38,441 nucleotides of DNA from an uncultured Blautia sp. (GTDB lineage Bacteria; Bacillota_A; Clostridia; Lachnospirales; Lachnospiraceae): NCBI GenBank assembly GCA_905209435.1, contig CAJLTE010000019.1:1-38441 (forward strand), written 5' to 3'. Position numbers and translations under genes: made by a program. Numbering within the stretch: position 1 is the first letter of the stretch; every line of letters begins with the position of its first letter. Below are positions 6,286-15,402 of this stretch, piece by piece. Under the pieces are notes generated by a model, which was not told the DNA's origin, did no database searches, and saw nothing but the letters and a program-made list of their open reading frames with translations.

Positions 6286-7302
6286 ATGAAAGCAAAAAGT
6301 TTTAAAAAGTTCTTTGTAAGTATTGCTCTCAGTGCAGTTCTTACACTCTCAACCGCAGCAACGGCTTTTGCAGCAACGGCGCAGCTTATGCCGGCAGAGC
6401 AGACTGCTGAACTGTCTCAGGAAGATACAGATATCCCTTCTGTTGATACTTCGGAAGCACAGGCTGCAGGCGCCTCTTACCTTACCTCATCCTCAGGTAT
6501 CCGCCAGATTGCCGCTTCCGAAAGCTCCGTGACTGTCCAGTGGAATCCCGTTGCAAATGCAGCTAAGTATGCTGTCAATATCAGCAGTTTTAACACTTCA
6601 TCTTATCGTTTCCTTGGATATATCGGCAATACCCTCAACAGGGCAACTATTAACAAATTAAAAGCAGGTACTGCCTATAATATAAAAATTACAGCTTTAA
6701 CATCATCCGGAAAAGCAATTACATCCCGCATCGCCGGTTGCACAACCCTTTATGCAAGTGTAAAGATTAAATCTTCTTACGCTTCCACTACCGGCAACTA
6801 CACCTTTAACATGAGCACTGTAAATCCGGCTAACTCTATTTCAGGATATAAAGTTGTATATCAGAGTTCCGCTACACGCAAACTCATGACCAGATATTTT
6901 TCTACCAGATATTCCTTTACCCTGCCATTGAACAAGAACACATTCTATCAGGTAAAGATTTATCCATATATTATTTTAAATAATAAACGTTATGTAAGCA
7001 CCACTCCCACTACCAGATTTATTGCCCTCGGCATCGTTCTTCAAAAAGCAGGAAATACAAACAGCACAATGAGTGTAAAATGGAATAAAGTTGCAGGTGC
7101 AAATAACTATTCTGTTTATGTTAAGTATCCGGGAACCAACTCATATAAAAGGGTAAAAACAACAACTGCTACTTCCTTTACCCTCAGCAATATGAAAAAG
7201 AATGTCAAATATGGAATCAAAGTTATTGCAAATAAAAAAATAAAGGGAAAAACCTGGAAATCTGCATCAAACGCCTATAACATGTTTCTCACGGGACGTT
7301 AG
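6286..7302 (+). CDS. Secreted fibronectin type III-like protein (copy B)
   Basis: A 338-residue paralogue of the protein at 411-1409. It has the same signal peptide style (MKAKSFKKFFVSIALSAVL..., cleavage near 'TAFAA') and matching fn3 signatures: 'VQWNPVANAAKYAV', 'KLKAGTAYNIKI', 'VKWNKVAGANNYSVYVKYP', 'SNMKKNVKYGIKV'. The middle block ('TTLYASVKIKSSY...TPTTRF') also aligns, so the whole length is duplicated. There is no anchor motif. AAGGAGG precedes the ATG by 8 bases. It is monocistronic between two strong terminators. The long conserved body points to an extracellular adhesive or ligand-binding role, but no ligand can be named. Confidence 0.8.
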   Translation: MKAKSFKKFFVSIALSAVLTLSTAATAFAATAQLMPAEQTAELSQEDTDIPSVDTSEAQAAGASYLTSSSGIRQIAASESSVTVQWNPVANAAKYAVNISSFNTSSYRFLGYIGNTLNRATINKLKAGTAYNIKITALTSSGKAITSRIAGCTTLYASVKIKSSYASTTGNYTFNMSTVNPANSISGYKVVYQSSATRKLMTRYFSTRYSFTLPLNKNTFYQVKIYPYIILNNKRYVSTTPTTRFIALGIVLQKAGNTNSTMSVKWNKVAGANNYSVYVKYPGTNSYKRVKTTTATSFTLSNMKKNVKYGIKVIANKKIKGKTWKSASNAYNMFLTGR

Positions 7303-7304
7303 TG

Positions 7305-7342
7305 AAAAAGGCAGTCGGGAATTTAAACCGACTGCCTTTTTC
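7305..7342. terminator. Bidirectional terminator
   Basis: AAAAAGGCAGTCGG (7305-7318) pairs perfectly with CCGACTGCCTTTTT (7328-7341) around a 9-nt loop. It serves both fn3 gene B and the convergent polyol operon ending at 7381. Confidence 0.92.
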
Positions 7343-7380
7343 TTCTCTGTAATTTAGATTTCACTGCGTAACTACGCATC

Positions 7381-8373
7381 TTAATTTTTTCCTTTGCTTC
7401 TGCGTTTTCTCTGAATTTTTTCCTGAATTGCAGGATTATCTTTTACTGCGTCAATGAGTACAGCAATCAGTACAACTGCACCTGTAACGATTGTCTGCCA
7501 GTAGGAAGAGATTCTCAGCAATGTAATACATGTACTGATAACACTGCTTAAGAGACCACCAAAGATAGTTCCAACAACTGTTCCGATACCACCTGCCATG
7601 GAAGTACCACCAAGTACTGCTGCTGTGATGGAATCCATCTGCCAGCTTTCACCGATACTTGCCTGGAAAGATGCAAGCTTACATGCCATCATAACACCTG
7701 CAAATGCAGCGAGAAGACCACTCAGGCAGTATACTAACATTTCTACTTTTTCTGTCGGGATACCTACGATCTTTGCACATTTACGGTTACCGCCAAGTGC
7801 ATAGATATGACGTCCAAATTTTGTTCTGTTGAGCATAACTGTAAGAATCACACAGATCAGAATCATCATAACAACGATTTTAGGAAGCACACCACCGATA
7901 ATTCCATTAGCGAGGTTCTGTGCATTTTCCGGCATACCTGTGATCGGCATACCTTTTGTGATAACATATACAATACCTTTGTAAATCTGCATGGTTGCCA
8001 GAGTTACGATAAATGGTGTCATTTTAAAATAAGCAATAAAGAAACCGTTTACTGCACCAAGAGCAATACCCATAAGGCTGGCAATGATAATTGCAAGATA
8101 TGGATTCATTCCATAATTTACCATAAAGATTGCACTTGCCATACCACAGACCTGACCAACAGTTGCTACAGAAAGGTCGATTCCGCCTGTGAGAAGTACA
8201 ATTGTCTGTCCGAAGCCAACGATAATGGCAAAGGAAGCAGCTCTTGAAAGTGTACTGATGTTATAAGATGTAAAGAAGTTTCCTGTTGCTATATGTACTG
8301 CAATTCCAACAAGAACGGTTACAATAAATACCATTCCTGCTGTGGATTTTATAAATTTCTTTAAACTGTTCAT
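7381..8373 (-). CDS. Sugar ABC transporter permease (RbsC family)
   Basis: A 330-residue integral membrane protein with about nine hydrophobic segments, for example 'MVFIVTVLVGIAVHIATGNFF' and 'AIIVGFGQTIVLLTGGIDLSVATVGQVCGMASAIF'. The latter carries the signature 'LTGGIDLSVGS'-like motif of BPD_transp_2 monosaccharide permeases, and a second family block is 'AVLGGTSMAGGIGTVVGTIFGGLL'. It forms the channel for the binding protein and ATPase encoded immediately upstream and is the last gene of the operon. It starts 17 bases after the ATPase stop, preceded by GGGGGAT. The permease alone does not indicate the sugar; the operon suggests a pentitol-like polyol or ketose. Confidence 0.92.
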   Translation of the reverse strand: MNSLKKFIKSTAGMVFIVTVLVGIAVHIATGNFFTSYNISTLSRAASFAIIVGFGQTIVLLTGGIDLSVATVGQVCGMASAIFMVNYGMNPYLAIIIASLMGIALGAVNGFFIAYFKMTPFIVTLATMQIYKGIVYVITKGMPITGMPENAQNLANGIIGGVLPKIVVMMILICVILTVMLNRTKFGRHIYALGGNRKCAKIVGIPTEKVEMLVYCLSGLLAAFAGVMMACKLASFQASIGESWQMDSITAAVLGGTSMAGGIGTVVGTIFGGLLSSVISTCITLLRISSYWQTIVTGAVVLIAVLIDAVKDNPAIQEKIQRKRRSKGKN

Positions 8374-8390
8374 GATAAGAGATCCCCCTG

Positions 8391-9890
8391 TTATTGAAAT
8401 GCCACCTTCAGGACATCTTCCTGTGAAGTTGTTTCCACCTGGTCAATGAATCCGCTGACTCTTCCTGCATGAATGACCATGATACGGTCTGCAAGTGCCA
8501 GAACCTCTTCCATTTCTGAAGAGATTACAACTACTGCTACACCGTTGTCTGCAAGTGTACGGATAAGGTCATAAATCTCACCCTTTGCATTTACGTCAAT
8601 ACCTCGTGTCGGCTCATCCAGGATCAGCATTTTTACATTCTTTGCCATCCATCTGGCTACGATAACTTTCTGCTGGTTACCACCGGAAAGATTTTTGATC
8701 AGTGTTTCTCTTGATGCGGTCTTAATAGACATAGAATCAATATACTGGTCAACGATTTCCGTAACCTTTTTATAATCGATCAGTCCATTCTTTGTCATCT
8801 GTCCATAAGATGGAAGGATCATATTTTCTTTTACTGACATTCCAGGAGTAATTCCATCATGACGTCTTTCCTCTGAAACATATCCCATTCCATATTTGAT
8901 CGCTTCAATCGGGGATTTGATATTTACTTCTTTTCCTTCGATAAAAGTCTGTCCGCCCGGTTCTTTTTCTGTGATTCCAAATACGCATTTGAAGATTTCT
9001 GTACGTCCGGCACCTACAAGTCCGGCTACACAGAGGATCTCGCCTTTTTTCACGTCAAAGCTTACGTTCTCAAATTCACCTGTTCTGGTAAGATTTTTAG
9101 CTTCAAAGAACTTCTCATTTGAATAGGTACGTTTGATATGTTTGGCCACATTGACCTTTTTGCCGGCCATTTTTGTGATCATTTCTTCTTTTGTGATCTC
9201 TGAAGTCGGAACTTCTTCTACTAGTTGTCCATCCTTCATAATGGTAATTCTGTCTGTTTCTTCCATAACTTCATCAAGATGATGGGTAATAAATACCATA
9301 GCAGTTCCTTGTTCTTTTAAACGATGCATGGAATTAAACAGATTCTGTGCCTCTATGTTTGTCAGTACAGCTGTCGGCTCATCCAGGATCAGAACCTTTG
9401 GTGTATAGGTAAGAGCATGTGCAATGGATACCATCTGCTGATAAGCTGCGGATAATTTCTTAACCGGCTGTGTCACATCGATATCTACATTTAATACTTT
9501 CAGAAGTTCTTTTGCTTTTTCATGAGATTTTTTCCAGTCGATCATACCTTTGGCGCAAAATTCATTTCCCAGAAAAATATTCTCAGTTACACTGGCTTCA
9601 GGAATCAGATTCAGTTCCTGTGGCACTAATACGATATTCTTTTTTAAAGCGTCCTGTGGAGAAGAGAGCCTTAACGGCTCTCCTTCCATAAAGACTTCCC
9701 CGCCATCTTTTGTAAGCTGTCCGGTAAGGATATTCATAAGAGTACTTTTTCCGGCTCCGTTCTCTCCTACCAGTGCATGAATTTCACCTTTTCTAAGTTT
9801 CAGGCTTACATGATCCAGAGCTCTGGTGCCTGGGAAAAATTTACTGATATCCTTCATTTCGATGATAAAATTATCATTCTTATTCTGCAT
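8391..9890 (-). CDS. Sugar ABC transporter ATP-binding protein (RbsA family)
   Basis: A 499-residue protein with two fused ABC ATPase domains, as in RbsA/MglA. Domain 1 has Walker A 'GENGAGKST' and Walker B 'VLILDEPTA'. Domain 2 has a degenerate P-loop 'GLVGAGRTE', the signature 'LSGGNQQKV' and Walker B 'MLILDEPTRGID'. I chose the ATG at 9890 (MQNKNDNFIIEMKDISK) over three upstream in-frame starts. It gives the normal length, and GGAGAGG, lying inside the last codons of the binding-protein gene, precedes it by 12 bases. The start overlaps the upstream stop by 11 bases, so translation is probably coupled. It powers the transporter with the flanking permease and binding protein. Confidence 0.92.
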   Translation of the reverse strand: MQNKNDNFIIEMKDISKFFPGTRALDHVSLKLRKGEIHALVGENGAGKSTLMNILTGQLTKDGGEVFMEGEPLRLSSPQDALKKNIVLVPQELNLIPEASVTENIFLGNEFCAKGMIDWKKSHEKAKELLKVLNVDIDVTQPVKKLSAAYQQMVSIAHALTYTPKVLILDEPTAVLTNIEAQNLFNSMHRLKEQGTAMVFITHHLDEVMEETDRITIMKDGQLVEEVPTSEITKEEMITKMAGKKVNVAKHIKRTYSNEKFFEAKNLTRTGEFENVSFDVKKGEILCVAGLVGAGRTEIFKCVFGITEKEPGGQTFIEGKEVNIKSPIEAIKYGMGYVSEERRHDGITPGMSVKENMILPSYGQMTKNGLIDYKKVTEIVDQYIDSMSIKTASRETLIKNLSGGNQQKVIVARWMAKNVKMLILDEPTRGIDVNAKGEIYDLIRTLADNGVAVVVISSEMEEVLALADRIMVIHAGRVSGFIDQVETTSQEDVLKVAFQ

Positions 9891-10935
9891 CTGTATCTGC
9901 ATCCTCTCCATAAAGCATGGTAATATAATTGTCTGCGTCATCAGCGTATACGGATGTTGATCCAACGTCTGTAACTTCGTCTACTGTTTCGCCGTCGATA
10001 GTCTTAACAGCGTTCCAGATTAATTTGTAACCCATATCATAGCAGTTCTGAACCTGAGCTACATATAATGTGCCATCTTTCAGATAGTTCAGAGAACGAA
10101 GGTCATGATCCATACCACCAATGATAATGTCGCCTGCTTTACCTGCATCTGTTACAGCCTGGCATGCACCAACCGGGTTGGACATGTTATTGCAGAGGAT
10201 ACCGCCCAGATCCGGATATGCCTGTAACCAGGATTCTGTTAAGCTGATTGCTTTTTCTACAGAGTCATCATCTCTCTGCTCATCTACTACTTCGATGTCC
10301 GGATATGTAGCAATAACATCTTTGAATGCCTGAAGTCTCTGCTCATGAGATTCTGCACCCATTGTACCGCCGAGGAGTGCGATCTGGCCTTTTCCGCCCA
10401 TCTTCTCGCATACTGCTTTTGCAAGTGCTTCTCCATCACCGTACGGATCATCATTTCCTACAAAGAAGCTTCTCTTGCAGTTCGGTACGTCAACAGTTCC
10501 GAATGTTGCAACTTTAACGCCTGCATCTACTGCTGTATCAATTGCTTTTGCAGTAGTATCTGCCTGGTTAACGTCTACAGCGATCAGGTCATATCCCTGT
10601 CCTACTGCTGTTTCAATTGAGTTTACCTGGTCAACTGCATCCGGCTGTGCCGGTCCATACCATTCATAGTCAATTGTAACACCTTTATCTTTGAGGTCCG
10701 CTACGGCTGCATCTACACCAGTTTTGATCGCATCATACCAGCTGTGGATGTTTTTGTATGTGCAATAGATCTTATATTCATCTTTCTGTGGCTGATAGTC
10801 TGTATCAAAGTCTGCATCTGCCAGAGATGTTTTTCCTGCTACACTGCCGCCGTCTGTTGCTGCAAATACTGTAGATCCCATCATGGATGTTGCCATTAAT
10901 GCTGCAAATGTGATTGCCATAAGTCTTTTTTTCAT
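9880..10935 (-). CDS. Periplasmic-type sugar-binding protein without lipobox
   Basis: A 351-residue solute-binding protein of the RbsB/Peripla_BP_4 type. After a signal peptide (MKKRLMAITFAALMATSMMGSTVFAA), it shows the two-lobe pattern 'CTYKNIHSWYDAIKTGVDAAVADLK', 'GYDLIAVDVNQADTT', 'GGKGQIALLGGTMGAESHEQRLQAF', 'GGILCNNMSNPVGACQAV' and 'IIIGGMDHDLRSLNYLKDG'. Gram-positive members are normally lipoproteins with a cysteine at the cleavage site. Here the region reads MMGSTVFAATDGG with no cysteine, so signal peptidase I cleavage without a lipid anchor is predicted. How it stays near the permease is unclear. AAGGAGG is 8 bases before the ATG. Acidic C-terminus. Confidence 0.9.
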   Translation of the reverse strand: MKKRLMAITFAALMATSMMGSTVFAATDGGSVAGKTSLADADFDTDYQPQKDEYKIYCTYKNIHSWYDAIKTGVDAAVADLKDKGVTIDYEWYGPAQPDAVDQVNSIETAVGQGYDLIAVDVNQADTTAKAIDTAVDAGVKVATFGTVDVPNCKRSFFVGNDDPYGDGEALAKAVCEKMGGKGQIALLGGTMGAESHEQRLQAFKDVIATYPDIEVVDEQRDDDSVEKAISLTESWLQAYPDLGGILCNNMSNPVGACQAVTDAGKAGDIIIGGMDHDLRSLNYLKDGTLYVAQVQNCYDMGYKLIWNAVKTIDGETVDEVTDVGSTSVYADDADNYITMLYGEDADTDAE

Positions 10936-11010
10936 TTTCGTTTCCTCCTTGGATTTAAAATAATGTTTTTTATTTGCTTTTATTTAATTTTATTTTCTGA
11001 TTCAGTAACC

Positions 11011-12054
11011 TTAAAATTTAATTACGCCCTTGATTACTTCATCTTTATGATCATTGCTGTATTCAATCGCATGAATGCAATCTTTAAAATCAAATACATG
11101 AGAAACAATTTTCTTTAACGGAATCAGTCCGCCAGATACTGCTTTGATTGCCTTTGGATACAGGTTTCTGTATCTGTATACGGAATAGATGGTTCCTTCC
11201 ATTGCATTTAATGTGGCGATATCCAGTTCAAGTACAGGTTCAGGAGAAACACCTGTCAAAGTAACTTTTCCTGCACGTTTGATCAGTCTGCAGGTCTGTA
11301 ATGTTGTGATTCTGTTTCCTGCGCATTCATAAACCTGATCTGCTCCGCCACCCGGGAGTGTTTTGGCAAATTCTTCAATACTCTCTTTTGTACTGTTAAA
11401 TACTCTTGTTGCACCTACTTCCAGTGCCATTTCCAGACGTTTATCAAGTACATCTGCTGCATAGATTTCTGTTACACCTCTTGCTTTCAGGCTCATGATA
11501 GTGCAGAGTCCAATGCATCCACATCCAAGTACAATTGCAGTCTCACCAATTTTAGCATCTGAAAGTTCTGTTCCATGCATACCTACTGTTAACGGTTCCA
11601 GAAGTCCGCCTTCCATAGTGTCCATATTTTCAGGAAGTTTGAAACACATGGTTGCATCATGTGTACAGTATTCTGCAAAAACCCCGTCTCTCTCATGAGG
11701 AATTGCCAACATTTTTACATCAGGACAAAGATTGTAATGACCAGTTCTGCAGGCTTCACATTTGCCGCATGGTACTGCTGGTTCAATGGCAACTTTGTCA
11801 CCGATTTCGAATCCTGTTACACCTTCACCAATTGCTGTAACAACTCCGCCCGGCTCGTGACCAAGAGCAAGAGGTCCGTCCAGTTCCCAATTTGCCAGTC
11901 TTCCCTGATCATAGAAATGAAGATCAGATCCACAGATTCCTACATACTCCAGTTTGATCTGAAGTTCCCCTGCTGCCGGCTGCGGAATTTCTCTCTCTGT
12001 CCACTCAAGCTGTCTCTGTCCTGTCAGTACACAGACTTTCATTGTTCCTTCCAT
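11011..12054 (-). CDS. Zinc-dependent polyol (sorbitol/xylitol-type) dehydrogenase
   Basis: A 347-residue medium-chain dehydrogenase expected to oxidise a secondary alcohol of a polyol with NAD. Catalytic zinc ligands lie in 'GICGSDLHFY' and 'LALGHEPGG'. The structural zinc lobe has four cysteines in 'PCGKCEACRTGHYNLCPD'. The Rossmann motif is 'VLGCGCIG', followed by 'AADVLDKRL', whose aspartate favours NAD over NADP. AGGAGG precedes the first ATG (12054) by nine bases; a second in-frame ATG four codons on is possible. It is fourth in the kinase-transketolase-transporter operon, so it likely makes the ketose that the kinase phosphorylates. Sorbitol, xylitol, arabitol, ribitol or a branched polyol cannot be distinguished from sequence alone. 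Confidence 0.88.
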   Translation of the reverse strand: MEGTMKVCVLTGQRQLEWTEREIPQPAAGELQIKLEYVGICGSDLHFYDQGRLANWELDGPLALGHEPGGVVTAIGEGVTGFEIGDKVAIEPAVPCGKCEACRTGHYNLCPDVKMLAIPHERDGVFAEYCTHDATMCFKLPENMDTMEGGLLEPLTVGMHGTELSDAKIGETAIVLGCGCIGLCTIMSLKARGVTEIYAADVLDKRLEMALEVGATRVFNSTKESIEEFAKTLPGGGADQVYECAGNRITTLQTCRLIKRAGKVTLTGVSPEPVLELDIATLNAMEGTIYSVYRYRNLYPKAIKAVSGGLIPLKKIVSHVFDFKDCIHAIEYSNDHKDEVIKGVIKF

Positions 12055-12098
12055 TGTTTTCTTCCTCCTACATTACATTGTTTTATATGATGTTATTA

Positions 12099-13043
12099 TT
12101 ACTTACTTTTTTTGCTTATCAGAATTTTTACTCTGTCTTTGATTCCCTGTACATCCATCTTATAGTACTTGAATACTTCCTGATCTGTACCGTTCGGCAC
12201 GTCCTCATCAGGAATTCCGCAGATATCTAACGGCACCATTTCTGTCTGTGCTGCAACTTCTGCAACTGCACCTCCAAGTCCGCCGTAGATACTGTGTTCT
12301 TCCAGTGTAAGGATACATCCGCATTCTTTTGCTACTGTTTTAATCATTTCTGTATCCAGTGGTTTGATAGTAAACATATCTACTACAGAAACGTTAATTC
12401 CCTCTTCTTTCAGTTCCTCTGCTGCCTGAAGTGCTGTTGCAACAAGCTGTCCGCATACAATGATTGCTACATCTTTACCATCTGTCAGGCGATTGGCTTT
12501 TCCAATCTTAAATTCTGTATTTTTATCATAGATTACCGGAACTCCGCTTCTTGCAATTCTGATATAAGTAGGTCTCGGAGATTCCAGAAGTTCTTTTGTG
12601 ATCTTTCTCATCTGTACTGCATCAGACGGAATCATTACTGTCAGTCCCGGGATTGCACGCATCAGGGAAATATCCTGAAGTGAATGGTGTGTTGCACCAA
12701 GAGCACCGTAGCTGATTCCTCCGCTGATTCCGATAACTGTTACATTATTATGGGAATAAGCAACATCTACTTTTACCTGTTCTGCAGAACGCATACTATA
12801 AAAGCTTGCCGGGCCAATGGTAAATACTTTCTTTCCCATATAAGCCATACCTGCGGAAACTGTAACGCTATTTTGTTCTGCGATTCCCATTTCTACGAAC
12901 TGCTCCGGAACTTCATCCGGATAAGCTCCAAGTTTTGCTGAGCCTCTTGAGTCCGTACATACTACTACAATATCTTTATCTTTCTTAGCTTCTTCCAGGA
13001 TCATCTCAGAAAAAGCACTGCTCAAAGCTTCTTTTCCCATCAT
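12099..13043 (-). CDS. Transketolase, C-terminal subunit
   Basis: A 314-residue protein comprising the pyrimidine-binding and C-terminal domains of transketolase, encoded as a separate polypeptide. The thiamine-activating glutamate is in 'FVEMGIAEQNSVTVSAGMA'. Other family blocks are 'GPASFYSMRSAEQVKVDVAYSHNNVTVIGISGG', 'ATHHSLQDISLMRAIPG' and a C-terminal 'LTLEEHSIYGGLGGAVAEV'. It overlaps the N-terminal subunit by four bases (ATGA), so the two are translated together and should form one enzyme. Transketolase transfers a two-carbon unit from a ketose phosphate to an aldose phosphate. Its placement in a sugar operon, rather than with the housekeeping pentose phosphate genes, suggests a role dedicated to this substrate. 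Confidence 0.93.
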   Translation of the reverse strand: MMGKEALSSAFSEMILEEAKKDKDIVVVCTDSRGSAKLGAYPDEVPEQFVEMGIAEQNSVTVSAGMAYMGKKVFTIGPASFYSMRSAEQVKVDVAYSHNNVTVIGISGGISYGALGATHHSLQDISLMRAIPGLTVMIPSDAVQMRKITKELLESPRPTYIRIARSGVPVIYDKNTEFKIGKANRLTDGKDVAIIVCGQLVATALQAAEELKEEGINVSVVDMFTIKPLDTEMIKTVAKECGCILTLEEHSIYGGLGGAVAEVAAQTEMVPLDICGIPDEDVPNGTDQEVFKYYKMDVQGIKDRVKILISKKSK

Positions 13044-13867
13044 GCCAGTTCCTTTCTGTATTCAGCCATATCTTCTTTTAACTGTTCCACCTGTTCAAGA
13101 CTTGGAGTCTTGTGATGCCATCCTGCCTGGTTTTCCGCACATGCAAGTCCTTTTCCTTTAATCGTATTTGCAATGACACACACCGGCTTTCCTTCTTCTC
13201 TGGCATCCAGCGCATCTGATATCTCATCATAATCATGACCATTGATCTCGATTGTCTTGAATCCAAAAGATTCTGCCTTTTCTTTCAGGTTCTCGATTGG
13301 CATTACGTCTTCTGTATTTCCACTGATCTGTAAATGGTTTCTGTCTACAATCCATGTAAGATTATCCAGTTTATATTTTGCTGCTGACATTAATGCTTCC
13401 CAGTTACTTCCTTCTGCAAGTTCACCGTCACCGGTAATAACATAAACATGATTATCTTTTTCATTCTTCTTCAGCGCAATGGCAATACCTGTTGCAAATC
13501 CAAGTCCATGTCCAAGAGATCCTGTGTTTGCTTCTACTCCGTTTACTTTCTTGTTCGGATGTCCTCCAAGAAGTGCACCAAAGCTTCCAAATTCATCCAT
13601 TTCTTTCTGTCCGATATATCCATATCTGTTCAAGAGAGAATAATAAGTTTCTGCTGAATGTCCTTTGCTGAGAATAAAGTAATCTCTGTCTTCCCATTTC
13701 GGGTTCTTCGGATCATGTTTCATCTTGTCAAACAGAACAACCATCACGTCTGTCTCTGATAAGTCTCCTCCGATGTGTCCGCCGCCGCCGTGATAGATCA
13801 GTTCCACTGTTTTTTCTCTAATTTCAGAAGCCTGTATCATCAGCTTCTTTTTTTTCTCTGCATCCAT
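13040..13867 (-). CDS. Transketolase, N-terminal subunit
   Basis: A 275-residue thiamine-diphosphate-binding half of a split transketolase. The cofactor motif is 'VITGDGELAEGSNWEALMSAAKYKLDNL', beginning GDG and followed by 'WIVDRNHLQISG'. Upstream are the substrate histidine blocks 'GGGGHIGGDLS' and 'DYFILSKGHSAETYY', and 'GSLGHGLGFATGIAIA'. The C-terminal 'WHHKTPSLEQ' is typical. It pairs with the adjacent C-terminal subunit. Split transketolases are frequent in Firmicutes sugar operons, including some for pentitols and branched pentoses. The start is preceded by GGAGG. It lies 17 bases after the kinase stop. Confidence 0.93.
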   Translation of the reverse strand: MDAEKKKKLMIQASEIREKTVELIYHGGGGHIGGDLSETDVMVVLFDKMKHDPKNPKWEDRDYFILSKGHSAETYYSLLNRYGYIGQKEMDEFGSFGALLGGHPNKKVNGVEANTGSLGHGLGFATGIAIALKKNEKDNHVYVITGDGELAEGSNWEALMSAAKYKLDNLTWIVDRNHLQISGNTEDVMPIENLKEKAESFGFKTIEINGHDYDEISDALDAREEGKPVCVIANTIKGKGLACAENQAGWHHKTPSLEQVEQLKEDMAEYRKELA

Positions 13868-13884
13868 TTTTTCATACCTCCTGT

Positions 13885-15372
13885 TTACTTTTTCAGAAGC
13901 ATCTCTACTGCTTCATTCCATCCATGGACTTTTTCACATCTTTCCTGCTTCTGCATTTTTGTTTCAAAGAAGTTATAGGTAATTGCCTTATAAATATCGT
14001 CCGGGTCATAATATCCTGCTGATTCTCCTGCCAGATATCCGGCACCGATCACTGAAAGTTCTTCTGCATCCGGAATCTTTACCTCTGTCTGAGAGATATC
14101 GCTCTGGAACTGCATCAGATATTTATTTCTGGTAGGGCCTCCATCTACACACATCTGTGAGATATCAATCTTTGAATCTTTTCTCATTGCATCAATTACA
14201 TCATTGATCTGATAAGCGATACACTCACATCCTGCTTTTACGATTTCTTCTCTTCCGGTTGTTCTGCTCATTCCTGAGATACTTGCGTAAATATCATCTC
14301 TCCACCATGGAGCTCCCAGTCCTGAGAAAGCAGGTACAATATACGTATGATCATTCGGATCGGCTTTTCTTGCCAGTTCTTCTGTTTCTCCCGGTGAGGA
14401 GATCATGTGAAGATTATCTTTCAACCAGGAAATAACGGCTCCTGTGTAATTGATATTTCCTTCTAATACATAAGAAGCTTTTCCGTTAATTCTCCATGCA
14501 AGGGAAGTGGATAAACCATGTTCACTGAAAAATGGTGTCTCACCTGTGTTCATCATTACGGAAGATCCTGTTCCGTAAGTAGTTTTAATCCCGCCCGCCT
14601 GTCTACAGTTATGTCCGTAAAGGGCTCCATGGGAATCGCCAAGGATTCCGCAGATTGGAATTTCTTTATCCAGGTATCCTTCCAGGTCTGTACATCCAAA
14701 TGTGGAATCTGAATCACAGATCTGAGGAAGTGCATTCATTGGAATTCCGAACAGTTCACACATTTCTTTGTCCCATACCAGATCCTTTATATTCAGAAGC
14801 TGTGTTCTGCTGGCATTGGAGTAATCTGTCCTGAATTCCTTTCCTCCAGTCAGCTTATATACCAGCCAGCTGTCCATTGTTCCAAGAGCAAGTTCTCCGT
14901 TCTCTGCAAGTTTCCTTGCTCCGGAAATGTTCTCAAGGAACCATGCCATCTTGCCTGCCGGATAATACGGAGAAAGCTTCAGACCGGTCCGTCTGTAGAC
15001 CTTTTCGCCGGAAACACCATCTTCGCCAATCCGTCTGCAGATATCTTTTGCCCTGCTGCACTGCCATACGATTGCATCTGCAACAGGTTTTCCTGTTTTT
15101 CGGTTCCACGCTGCTGTTGTTTCTCTCTGGTTGTCAATTCCGATACAGACGATCTGTTTTTTATCTATTCCAGCCTTCTCTACCACATGTCTGGAAGCTT
15201 TGATCACATTTGCATAAATTTCTTCCAGATCATGTGATACCCAATTCTGGTCATTTACGATCTGCTTATGTGCCGCATCTGCTCTGGCAATGATCTTTCC
15301 ATCTTTGTCAAAAAGAACGGCTTTTGTTCCCTGCGTGCTCTGGTCAATTCCCAGAATGTAGAATGAACTCAT
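13885..15372 (-). CDS. FGGY carbohydrate kinase, glycerol-kinase-like
   Basis: A 495-residue two-domain FGGY kinase that phosphorylates a sugar, ketose or polyol with ATP. The N-terminal phosphate loop is 'LGIDQSTQGTKAVLFD'. The glycerol-kinase-like block is 'IGIDNQRETTAAWNRKTGKPVADAIVWQCSR'. The catalytic-base region is 'GILGDSHGALYGH', and the C-terminal domain has 'YIVPAFSGLGAPWW' and 'CVDGGPTRNKYLMQFQSDI'. Similarity looks closest to glycerol kinase, but the dehydrogenase and transketolase point to a ketose such as a ketopentose. It is the first gene of the seven-gene operon, with a consensus promoter at 15479-15507 and AAGGATGAGGAT before the ATG. Glycerol itself is less likely, because transketolase would have no role. 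Confidence 0.9.
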   Translation of the reverse strand: MSSFYILGIDQSTQGTKAVLFDKDGKIIARADAAHKQIVNDQNWVSHDLEEIYANVIKASRHVVEKAGIDKKQIVCIGIDNQRETTAAWNRKTGKPVADAIVWQCSRAKDICRRIGEDGVSGEKVYRRTGLKLSPYYPAGKMAWFLENISGARKLAENGELALGTMDSWLVYKLTGGKEFRTDYSNASRTQLLNIKDLVWDKEMCELFGIPMNALPQICDSDSTFGCTDLEGYLDKEIPICGILGDSHGALYGHNCRQAGGIKTTYGTGSSVMMNTGETPFFSEHGLSTSLAWRINGKASYVLEGNINYTGAVISWLKDNLHMISSPGETEELARKADPNDHTYIVPAFSGLGAPWWRDDIYASISGMSRTTGREEIVKAGCECIAYQINDVIDAMRKDSKIDISQMCVDGGPTRNKYLMQFQSDISQTEVKIPDAEELSVIGAGYLAGESAGYYDPDDIYKAITYNFFETKMQKQERCEKVHGWNEAVEMLLKK

Positions 15373-15402
15373 ATCCTCATCCTTCCCCTTACCTATGTCA
15401 TT

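Noticed and set aside
13885..15372. Housekeeping glycerol kinase
   Set aside because: Sequence resemblance is real, but the operon with transketolase, polyol dehydrogenase and sugar importer does not fit glycerol use.
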